NCBI GenBank assembly: GCA_964603915.1
Contig: CAZRWU010000189.1
Coordinates: 1 to 5,988 of the forward strand
Length of the DNA: 5,988 bases
Direction of reading: 5' to 3'
Source: REEP01 sp964603915
Lineage (GTDB): Bacteria > Pseudomonadota > Alphaproteobacteria > Rhodospirillales > Defluviicoccaceae
The notes under the pieces were generated by a model. That model had not been told where the DNA came from. It saw only the letters and a program-made list of their open reading frames with translations, and did no database searches. Numbering within the stretch: the stretch's first letter is position 1; every line of letters starts with the position of its first letter. This document shows, piece by piece, positions 1 through 4,675 of the stretch. A program made the translations under genes and the position numbers.

Positions 1-873
1 CTGCCTGTATACCTTGTCCTGTACGTCGCCGCCGGCAAAGACGCCCGCAACGCTGGTTGCCGTGCTGCCCGGCGGGGTTATGATGTAGCCTTCCGCGTCC
101 ATGTCGAGCTGCCCGCGAAAAAGTTCCGAATTCGGGGTGTGTCCGATCGCCACGAAAAGACCCGAAACCGGCAGATCGGAAAGCGCTTGCGTTTTGACGT
201 TGCGAATGCGCACGCCGGTCGCGCCCGGCGGATCTTCTTGCCCAAGAATCTCGTCGACGACGCTATCCCAGCGCACTTTGATCTTGTTGTTGCGGAACAG
301 CCGGTCCTGCAGGATTTTCTCGGCGCGAAGCTGATCCCGGCGATGAATGATCGTAACCTTGGTGGCGAAATTCGTGAGAAACAGCGCTTCCTCGACGGCC
401 GTATTGCCGCCGCCGACGACGGCGACCTCTTTGCCGCGAAAGAAGAACCCGTCGCAGGTCGCGCACGCGGAGACGCCGAAGCCCTTGTACTTTTCCTCGC
501 TGGCAAGTCCAAGCCAGCGGGCCGAGGCGCCCGTGCAGATGATCAAGGTTTCGCCCGCGTACTGAGCGCCCGAGTCTCCTTTGACGATGAAGGGTCGTTG
601 ACCGAGATCGACGTGAACGGCAAGGTCTTCGACCATGGTGGTGCCGACGTGAGCGGCCTGCGCTTCCATCTGCTCCATCAACCACGGCCCTTGGACTGCC
701 TCGGCAAAGCCGGGATAGTTCTCGACGTCTGTCGTGATCGTCAACTGACCGCCCGGTTGCAGTCCGCGAATCAGGATCGGGTTAAGGTTGGCCCGTGCCG
801 CATAAATGGCGGCGGTGCATCCGGCCGGTCCCGATCCAAGGATCAGAACCTTGGTGCTGTGCGTGATCGTCAT
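1..873 (-). CDS. trxB: Thioredoxin-disulfide reductase, 3' end cut by the window edge
   Basis: This cytoplasmic FAD enzyme passes electrons from NADPH to oxidised thioredoxin. The 291 visible codons show the FAD-binding GSGPAG (residues 13-18), the QPGGQL and ENYPGF segments (about 39-56), the redox-active CATC pair (C137, C140), the NADPH-binding GGGNTA (154-159) followed by HRRD (177-180), and the second FAD motif GGDVQD (282-286 region). Family members are about 310-330 residues, so roughly the last 25-35 are missing beyond base 1. The ATG at 873 is chosen because an in-frame TGA lies 15 bases upstream and the protein starts, as expected, just before the first FAD motif. No strong Shine-Dalgarno sequence is seen, only a GAG about 12 bases upstream. 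The gene is transcribed away from pheA. All catalytic and cofactor motifs are intact, so it should be functional. The assignment is very secure; only the C-terminus is unseen. Confidence 0.97.
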   Translation of the reverse strand, partial: MTITHSTKVLILGSGPAGCTAAIYAARANLNPILIRGLQPGGQLTITTDVENYPGFAEAVQGPWLMEQMEAQAAHVGTTMVEDLAVHVDLGQRPFIVKGDSGAQYAGETLIICTGASARWLGLASEEKYKGFGVSACATCDGFFFRGKEVAVVGGGNTAVEEALFLTNFATKVTIIHRRDQLRAEKILQDRLFRNNKIKVRWDSVVDEILGQEDPPGATGVRIRNVKTQALSDLPVSGLFVAIGHTPNSELFRGQLDMDAEGYIITPPGSTATSVAGVFAGGDVQDKVYRQ

Positions 874-905
874 GGCGCGTCGACCATCTCAAGAGTTCTT
901 TGGGC

Positions 906-923
906 GCTCGTCGAGCAATAATA
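906..923 (-). promoter_or_regulatory. Possible trxB -10 box with a short palindrome at the start point
   Basis: Read on the minus strand, bases 923-918 give TATTAT, a good -10 hexamer. It would start transcription near base 911, about 38 bases before the trxB ATG. No acceptable -35 hexamer sits 16-19 bases upstream. The 11-bp palindrome GCTCGTCGAGC (906-916) covers the predicted start point and could be an operator. Both are weak calls made by eye. Confidence 0.28.
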
Positions 924-991
924 TCCCTTCATGCAGCACAGGTGCGCATGCCAACGCCCCCAAACAACTACGCTTTGCGCCATGATACGAG

Positions 992-1011
992 AAAAAACAA
1001 GAGCACCTTGT
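992..1011 (-). terminator. Weak terminator-like hairpin with T-run, upstream of trxB
   Basis: On the minus strand, ACAAG (1011-1007) and CTTGT (1001-997) pair around a 5-base loop and are followed directly by a run of T, with six T in all. The shape is that of an intrinsic terminator, but the stem has only 5 bp and is AT-rich. It could stop transcripts running antisense to pheA before they reach trxB, or act in a longer trxB leader. No gene that it would obviously end is visible. Confidence 0.25.
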
Positions 1012-1059
1012 CCGCATCCGTGAAACTTGTCGGGAGTTCCCTTCATTGCCGCGTCTTCG

Positions 1060-1089
1060 TTGACATCGCTCCGGTGCCGAGCCGATACT
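1060..1089 (+). promoter_or_regulatory. Sigma70-like promoter for pheA
   Basis: A perfect -35 TTGACA (1060-1065) is followed after 18 bases by GATACT (1084-1089), which matches four of six bases of the -10 consensus. Transcription would begin near 1096, giving pheA a leader of about 125 bases. This is the best promoter match in the trxB-pheA intergenic region. Confidence 0.5.
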
Positions 1090-1095
1090 CCGGGC

Positions 1096-1220
1096 GCGTC
1101 CAGTCCCGGCCCCCCTCGGACGGCGGGTGAGAAAAGGATTGTCTTCCGGACGGAGGACGCACCCGTCAAGGGCGTCCCGCCCGAACAAAGAAGCCCGATC
1201 ACGAACGAACGTTGCTGCTC
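1096..1220 (+). promoter_or_regulatory. GC-rich pheA 5' leader with alternative hairpins
   Basis: The predicted leader can form GGACGC (1155-1160) with GCGTCC (1172-1177). This conflicts with pairing of GGCGGG (1122-1127) to CCCGCC (1176-1181). The two folds cannot coexist, which is compatible with attenuation. However, there is no leader peptide rich in Phe codons and no U-tract, and such pairings arise easily by chance in GC-rich DNA. Together with the promoter and the trxB-side signals, this accounts for what I can see in the gene-free stretch 874-1220. Confidence 0.2.
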
Positions 1221-2081
1221 ATGTCGGATCCCAATCGGACCATTGCCTTTCAAGGCGCTCCCGGCGCGTATTCGGACCTTGCCTGTCGCGCCGCGCGGCC
1301 GGAGATGAACACGCTGCCATGCCGGTCTTTCGAGGACGCCTTCGCCGCCGTTCATGGCGGCGAAGCCGCGCTGGCGATGATTCCCATTGAAAACAGCGTC
1401 GCCGGGCGCGTCGCCGACATTCATCATCTTTTGCCCGATTCCGGTCTTCAGATTATCGGCGAGCATTACCAGCGGATCAATCACCACCTCCTTGGCTTGC
1501 CGGGCGCCCGGATCAGTGATCTCACCCACGTTCACAGCCACATCCACGCGCTCAATCAATGCCGCCATCTGATCCGCGAGCTGGGTCTTGAGGCGGTCGT
1601 TCATGTCGATACGGCCGGGGCCGCCGCCGAGGTCGCGGCGAAGGGCGATGCGACTCAAGCGGTCATCGCCTCGGAACTGGCTGGCGCCACTTACGGGCTG
1701 GAATCGTTGCGCGCCAACATCGAGGACGCCGAGCACAACACGACGCGATTCCTGATCATGTCGCGAACCGCCATCGTGCCGCATCCGAAATCCGGCCCGA
1801 CAATGACCAGCTTCGTGTTTCGCGTCCGCAACGTTCCGGCGGCTCTTTACAAGGCGCTTGGCGGTTTCGCCACCAACGGCGTCAACATGACCAAGCTGGA
1901 AAGCTATCTCGTCGGCGGCCGTTTCAACGCCGCCCAGTTTTACGCGGAAGTGGAAGGGCACCCGGAGCATCGGGGCGTGCGGCTGGCTTTTGAGGAACTC
2001 GCGTTCTTCTCGCGCGAGGTCCGTACCCTCGGCGTCTATCCTCAGCACCCCTACCGCTTCGAGCGAAGCGACGAGGGCTGA
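1221..2081 (+). CDS. pheA: Prephenate dehydratase (monofunctional, with ACT domain)
   Basis: The enzyme decarboxylates and dehydrates prephenate to phenylpyruvate, the step that commits prephenate to phenylalanine in the cytoplasm. The 286-residue protein has the catalytic domain at about 6-180, opening with TIAFQGAPGAYSD, then IPIENSVAGRV (54-64) and NTTRF (173-177), which carries the catalytic Thr of the TRF motif. A C-terminal ACT domain covers about 195-275. There is no chorismate mutase domain, so this is the monofunctional type and not the E. coli P-protein. In the ACT domain the classical Phe-binding ESRP is ESYL (227-230) and the GALV region reads PAALY; to my knowledge this is usual in alphaproteobacteria. 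The ATG at 1221 starts just before the conserved strand. A TTG at 1212 would add three residues (MLL), and neither start has a clear Shine-Dalgarno sequence. A promoter lies at 1060-1089. The gene converges on the acetyltransferase gene. Confidence 0.96.
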   Translation: MSDPNRTIAFQGAPGAYSDLACRAARPEMNTLPCRSFEDAFAAVHGGEAALAMIPIENSVAGRVADIHHLLPDSGLQIIGEHYQRINHHLLGLPGARISDLTHVHSHIHALNQCRHLIRELGLEAVVHVDTAGAAAEVAAKGDATQAVIASELAGATYGLESLRANIEDAEHNTTRFLIMSRTAIVPHPKSGPTMTSFVFRVRNVPAALYKALGGFATNGVNMTKLESYLVGGRFNAAQFYAEVEGHPEHRGVRLAFEELAFFSREVRTLGVYPQHPYRFERSDEG

Positions 2082-2084
2082 CCC

Positions 2085-2098
2085 GCCATCGCGATGGC
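2085..2098. repeat. 14-bp perfect palindrome between convergent genes
   Basis: GCCATCGCGATGGC is a perfect palindrome four bases after the pheA stop, in the 74-bp gap between two convergent genes. It could fold as a 5-bp stem with a CGCG loop. The following CTTATT is too poor in T to make a good terminator, so a transcription-ending role is only possible. Confidence 0.25.
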
Positions 2099-2155
2099 CT
2101 TATTGCGGGGAACAATCGATTCCGGTCTTCCCCGGCATCCCCTCGGCAGCCGCCG

Positions 2156-2701
2156 TCACGCCTTGCGCGCGTCGGTTTGCGCGCCGAACTGACGGATGTC
2201 GTCCCAGCCATAAGCGACCTCGTGCAGAACTGTGTTCCATAATTTTTCGTCACGTTCCGCCACCCGACGGCCGCGCATGGTCTCGTAGAAAAAGCGCGAT
2301 GGGTTGTCGGCGAGAACCCATGCCACCGCCGACCTCATGCCGCGCGCGACCATGGCGTCGAACAGTCGACCCAGCAGTTGCCGGCCGATGCCCATGTCCT
2401 GGAACTCGGGCAGGATGTAGAGGGTGAAAATCTCTCCGGCGTGGGCAAGGCGTTTCTCGCGAACCCGCCCGCAACTGCCGAAACCGATCACGCCGTGGTC
2501 TCCCGCCTCGGCAACCAGCACGATCTCCCGATTCCGCCGCTGCCCGAGCACCCGGGCCCATTGCGCGGTATGGGCGCGCTGGCACATTTGCACAAGCACT
2601 GCATCGGGCAGCAGACCCGCATAAGCGCTGCGCCATGACTCCACGTGAACACGGGCGATGGCTGGAGCGTCAACGGCACGGCCTTCACGGATCACGATCA
2701 C
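2156..2701 (-). CDS. GNAT-family N-acetyltransferase, substrate unknown
   Basis: This is a 181-residue protein of the Gcn5-related acetyltransferase fold, which moves an acetyl group from acetyl-CoA to an amine on a small molecule or protein. The opening IREGRAVDAPAIARVHVESW is the usual first strand and helix. Strand 4 and the acetyl-CoA pyrophosphate loop are seen as TLYILPEFQDMGIGRQLL (about 93-110), with Q101, G104 and G106 fitting the Q/R-x-x-G-x-G motif. The segment NPSRFFYE (133-140) is the typical late helix. The usual Gly-Phe after FYE is replaced by MRGRR, so the C-terminus is somewhat divergent. The GTG at 2701 is preferred because GAGGAGAGG sits 8 bases before it; a second GTG at 2695 would be 14 bases away. 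The gene is convergent with pheA and lies 151 bp downstream of nudC on the same strand. Neighbours do not reveal the substrate. The family call is firm; no specific name is justified. Confidence 0.9.
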   Translation of the reverse strand: MIVIREGRAVDAPAIARVHVESWRSAYAGLLPDAVLVQMCQRAHTAQWARVLGQRRNREIVLVAEAGDHGVIGFGSCGRVREKRLAHAGEIFTLYILPEFQDMGIGRQLLGRLFDAMVARGMRSAVAWVLADNPSRFFYETMRGRRVAERDEKLWNTVLHEVAYGWDDIRQFGAQTDARKA

Positions 2702-2709
2702 TGCTGCTA

Positions 2710-2718
2710 CCTCTCCTC
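2710..2718 (-). promoter_or_regulatory. Strong Shine-Dalgarno site of the acetyltransferase gene
   Basis: The minus strand reads GAGGAGAGG here, with 8 bases before the GTG at 2701. This is the best ribosome binding site in the window, and it decides in favour of 2701 over the in-frame GTG at 2695. Confidence 0.65.
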
Positions 2719-2735
2719 GCGGCCCCCTGTGACCC

Positions 2736-2745
2736 TCTATAAATA
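2736..2745 (-). promoter_or_regulatory. AT-rich -10-like site before the acetyltransferase gene
   Basis: The minus strand holds overlapping TATTTA and TATAGA hexamers about 35-44 bases before the start codon, in otherwise GC-rich DNA. No convincing -35 box is found at normal spacing. It suggests the gene has its own promoter rather than depending only on nudC read-through. Confidence 0.25.
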
Positions 2746-2817
2746 CCTCAGTTTCGCAGAGATTGGGAGTGCCGGCGCGTTGTTTGATGGCAATTACGCA
2801 AACAGCCTGAGGCCGGC

Positions 2818-2835
2818 TCCCGATCGCGCTCGGGA
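2818..2835 (-). terminator. Stem-loop just downstream of nudC
   Basis: TCCCGA (2818-2823) and TCGGGA (2830-2835) form a 6-bp stem with a 6-base loop, 18 bases past the nudC stop codon. No U-tract follows on the minus strand. It may protect or end the nudC transcript, but it is not a standard intrinsic terminator. Confidence 0.22.
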
Positions 2836-2852
2836 AGCGCGTCGCGCCTCGG

Positions 2853-3776
2853 TCATCCGGTCCGCGCGATCCATTCGTCGATCAGCGAGCGGGCGATCGA
2901 ATCGCGGGACGGCAGACGCAGACCGAGCGAGTCGAATCCGGCGAGATCCGCGCGGGTGAACCACCGCGCGTCCTCGCGTTCGTCGGAATCGAAACGAATC
3001 GGTTCTCCGGTTTCCGCTTGCGCATGAAACCCGATCATGATGGAGGAGGGGAAGGGCCATGGCTGTGAGCCGCGATAGCGGACGTTGACGACGCGAAGCG
3101 CGGTTTCTTCATGGACCTCGCGTGCGACCGCTTCTTCCAGGCTTTCTCCCGGCTCGACGAAGCCGGCGAGAACGGAGTACATGCCGCGTGGCCACCGCGC
3201 TTGCCGGGCGAGAAGGCAAGCTTCGCCGTCGTGGCGGGAGACAAGCATGATCACGGCGGGGTCCGTTCGCGGAAAATGCTGGGCGCCGCAGCCCGCTTCA
3301 CTGCAGACGCGGACATGTCCGCCTTCCCGACTCTGAGTGACGCCGCCGCACACGCCGCAGAAGCGGTGGCGGCGGTGCCAATAGGCAAGACCTTGGGCGT
3401 AGGCGAGAACTGCGGCATCGCCCGCGGGCAACACGGGGCCGACGCGGCGCAGCGGCAGCGGCGTCGCGGACACCCCAAGTCGCGTGATTGCCTCGCAATC
3501 CAGTGTGGAAAGATCAGCGGCGAACCATGCCGCGTCTTCGGTGTCGCGTCCCAGCAAGACCAGCGGATCGGCGCACTCGATCAGGCTGATTGACAGGCGC
3601 CCGCGGATCGCGGCCGCGCGCGGCGGATCGCTTTCCATGACAAAGCTGCGGTCTTGCCAAACGGGAATGATCACGGTGCGCGGATCGCGATGGCGCGCTT
3701 TCAACCATGCCATATCCCGACGCAGGTGCGATGCCCGATCGAGCATGCAGCCCGTGTAGCAAAGAGAACCGAGCAT
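2853..3776 (-). CDS. nudC: NADH pyrophosphatase NudC (Nudix hydrolase)
   Basis: The enzyme splits NAD(H) into NMN(H) and AMP; in studied bacteria it also removes NAD caps from RNA 5' ends. From the ATG at 3776 the protein has 307 residues. An N-terminal domain (about 1-130, with LDRASHLRRD at 12-21) is followed by a zinc ribbon with C140, C143, C158 and C163. Next comes a HFPRTDPAVIM segment (167-177), then the Nudix box from G205 with E211 and REVHEE at 219-224. SQPWPFPSSIM (237-247) is the NudC-specific motif that separates it from other Nudix enzymes. The last Gly of the Nudix box is Ala (A226). The frame stays open upstream as far as 4352, but that part overlaps the opposite lipoprotein gene and shows no conserved features. 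MLGSLCYTG matches the usual family N-terminus, although its Shine-Dalgarno sequence is weak. An ATG at 3833 is a less likely start. The gene diverges from the lipoprotein gene. Confidence 0.95.
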   Translation of the reverse strand: MLGSLCYTGCMLDRASHLRRDMAWLKARHRDPRTVIIPVWQDRSFVMESDPPRAAAIRGRLSISLIECADPLVLLGRDTEDAAWFAADLSTLDCEAITRLGVSATPLPLRRVGPVLPAGDAAVLAYAQGLAYWHRRHRFCGVCGGVTQSREGGHVRVCSEAGCGAQHFPRTDPAVIMLVSRHDGEACLLARQARWPRGMYSVLAGFVEPGESLEEAVAREVHEETALRVVNVRYRGSQPWPFPSSIMIGFHAQAETGEPIRFDSDEREDARWFTRADLAGFDSLGLRLPSRDSIARSLIDEWIARTG

Positions 3777-3834
3777 GCCGGCAGCCTGCCACACCGCGCC
3801 TTGAGCGACAACGTCCGCGATCAAGAAATGCATA

Positions 3835-3863
3835 TAACCCATTTGGGTTAACAACCGTTTGGT
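3835..3863. promoter_or_regulatory. Two related palindromes, possible operator pair
   Basis: TAACCCA (3835-3841) and TGGGTTA (3844-3850) form an inverted repeat with a 2-base spacer. A shorter related element follows, with ACC (3854-3856) and GGT (3861-3863) around GTTT, also readable as CAACCGTTTG (3852-3861). The centres are about 16 bp apart, and the second element overlaps the -35 box of the lipoprotein promoter. A dimeric repressor could act here on both divergent genes. No known regulator is recognised from the sequence. Confidence 0.35.
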
Positions 3864-3887
3864 CATATTGCGGCGCGCCTGTATACT
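3859..3887 (+). promoter_or_regulatory. Sigma70-like promoter of the lipoprotein gene
   Basis: TTGGTC (3859-3864) and TATACT (3882-3887) are separated by exactly 17 bases, and the -10 matches five of six consensus bases. Transcription would start near 3894 and give a leader of about 63 bases. The nudC promoter, reading the other way, must lie in or near the same AT-rich patch (3826-3870), but I cannot place it. Confidence 0.55.
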
Positions 3888-3943
3888 GTCATGTGGGCGT
3901 TGCCGGGCGATGCCCATGGTTGTGATGGATGAGTCTGACAATC

Positions 3944-3948
3944 GGGAG
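3944..3948 (+). promoter_or_regulatory. Shine-Dalgarno site deciding the lipoprotein GTG start
   Basis: GGGAG with 8 bases before the GTG at 3957 supports this non-ATG start. The first in-frame ATG, at codon 9, would cut off the positively charged end of the signal peptide. Confidence 0.55.
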
Positions 3949-3956
3949 CGATCGTA

Positions 3957-4457
3957 GTGTTGCATTACCGGGCATGGGCGATGGCCGCCCTCATGACTGG
4001 CGTCCTGCTGACGGCCTGCACTCCGGCGAGCCGGATGAAGGATCAATTGGTCCTCGCGTTCGCCGGCTGTGCCGAATCGCCGCGAGATGAGGTCGATTGG
4101 GCGGCGGCGCGAAAGGTTGAAATCCGGATTCGCCGGGATGAGTTCCAGCCCATGGTCGTCGGACTCGCCAAGGACGTCCCTTACGTGCTGCATATTCGCA
4201 ACGTCGATCGCAACAGCCATGCCTTCCGGGCGCCGACGTTCTTCCGGCAAGCGGCGGTGGCGAAAATCAGCGTCGACGGCGAGTCCAACTCGCATGACGG
4301 ACGCTGCATTACCGGCGTTTCCGTTCCGCCCGGCGGCGCCGTTGCAATTCACCTGATGGCGCTGCTCGAGGGACGCTATGAGTTCACCGATCCTTCATGG
4401 CTTACCCTCAGCTTGTCGCAGAACGGCGACGCCTTCGGCACGATTTTGGTGGATTAG
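3957..4457 (+). CDS. Small lipoprotein with cupredoxin-like pattern, function unknown
   Basis: The predicted 166-residue protein begins with a lipoprotein signal peptide: R5, a hydrophobic stretch at 8-18 and lipobox LTAC with C21 as the lipidated cysteine. Thr at +2 suggests the outer membrane. The mature part (about 52-166) resembles a cupredoxin-type beta sandwich: EFQPMVVGLAKDVPYVLHIRN (61-81), then NSHAFRAPTFFRQ with H88, then PPGGAV (124-129) and GRYEF (139-143). H88 is where the first type 1 copper ligand would be. The C-terminal Cys, His and Met ligands are absent: the stretch after GRYEF has no Cys, His or Met. C38 and C117 remain and might form a disulfide. The GTG at 3957 is chosen because GGGAG (3944-3948) lies 8 bases upstream and the signal peptide starts there; a TTG at 3960 is possible. 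The fold is an inference by eye, and the lipoprotein call is firmer. It stands alone between nudC and ffs. Confidence 0.82.
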   Translation: MLHYRAWAMAALMTGVLLTACTPASRMKDQLVLAFAGCAESPRDEVDWAAARKVEIRIRRDEFQPMVVGLAKDVPYVLHIRNVDRNSHAFRAPTFFRQAAVAKISVDGESNSHDGRCITGVSVPPGGAVAIHLMALLEGRYEFTDPSWLTLSLSQNGDAFGTILVD

Positions 4458-4480
4458 CCTGCCGGCGAGGTCGGGCGTTA

Positions 4481-4497
4481 TCGCGCCGAAGGCGCGA
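4481..4497 (+). terminator. GC-rich stem-loop after the lipoprotein gene
   Basis: TCGCGCC (4481-4487) and GGCGCGA (4491-4497) form a perfect 7-bp stem with a GAA loop, 24 bases after the lipoprotein stop. It sits just before the ffs promoter. No T-run follows, so it would be an imperfect terminator, or would rely on stem strength alone. Confidence 0.4.
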
Positions 4498-4502
4498 AAG
4501 CC

Positions 4503-4533
4503 TTGCGCTCCCGTCCCGTCCGCCTGATATACT
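4503..4533 (+). promoter_or_regulatory. Promoter of the SRP RNA gene
   Basis: The -10 box TATACT (4528-4533) lies 5 bases before the first base of the SRP RNA terminal stem, which is where a start point is expected. The best -35 is TTGCGC (4503-4508), at a long spacing of 19 bases. The -10 call is good and the -35 is doubtful. Confidence 0.5.
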
Positions 4534-4538
4534 GTGGC

Positions 4539-4635
4539 GGGAGGCTGACGGGTGGACGGATCCCTCGCCAAACCGGTCAGGTCCGGAGGGAAGCAGCCGT
4601 AACGAGTAGGATTTGGGCTGTTCGTTCAGCCTCCC
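4539..4635 (+). ncRNA. ffs: Signal recognition particle RNA, small bacterial (4.5S) type
   Basis: This RNA binds the Ffh protein to make the signal recognition particle, which takes nascent membrane and exported proteins to FtsY at the membrane. The diagnostic apical segment GGTCAGGTCC-GGAG-GGAAGCAGCC (about 4575-4598) is the Ffh-binding hairpin. It has the symmetric and asymmetric internal loops and a GGAG tetraloop of the GNAR type. The ends pair perfectly over 10 bp: GGGAGGCTGA (4539-4548) with TCAGCCTCCC (4626-4635). Inner helices are also visible: ATCC (4560-4563) with GGAT (4609-4612), and CTCG (4564-4567) with CGAG (4603-4606). At about 97 bases it lacks the Alu domain, as in other Gram-negative bacteria. 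Exact ends may differ by a few bases. Its place 40 bases before dnaX is a familiar arrangement. Confidence 0.95.
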
Positions 4636-4659
4636 ACACCGCTTCGTCGATGGCGTGGG
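4633..4659 (+). other. Hairpin overlapping the ffs 3' end, before dnaX
   Basis: CCCACACC (4633-4640) can pair with GGCGTGGG (4652-4659), with one A-C mismatch and an 11-base loop. It uses the last three bases of the SRP RNA terminal stem, so the two structures compete. No U-tract follows. It may mark a processing or weak termination point between ffs and dnaX. Confidence 0.3.
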
Positions 4660-4675
4660 AAAGACGGTCGACTGG

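Noticed and set aside
139..921. Open frame antisense to trxB (260 codons)
   Set aside because: It lies fully across trxB, whose FAD, NADPH and CATC motifs are unambiguous. The antisense protein resembles nothing known.
1127..1390. Possible pheA leader peptide starting in the 5' leader
   Set aside because: The frame runs far into pheA instead of stopping early and is not enriched in Phe codons, so it does not look like an attenuator peptide.
870..2048. Long open frame antisense to pheA (392 codons)
   Set aside because: It is a mirror frame of the well-supported pheA gene in GC-rich DNA and shows no recognisable protein motif.
3891..3932. Short upstream reading frame (13 codons) before the lipoprotein gene
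   Set aside because: Its ATG falls at or before the predicted transcription start (about 3894) and has no Shine-Dalgarno site, so it is unlikely to be translated.
3777..4352. In-frame extension of nudC to a 499-residue protein starting at 4352
   Set aside because: The extra 192 residues have no Nudix-family features and lie antisense to the lipoprotein gene, which has its own promoter, Shine-Dalgarno site and signal peptide. The normal NudC N-terminus starts at 3776.
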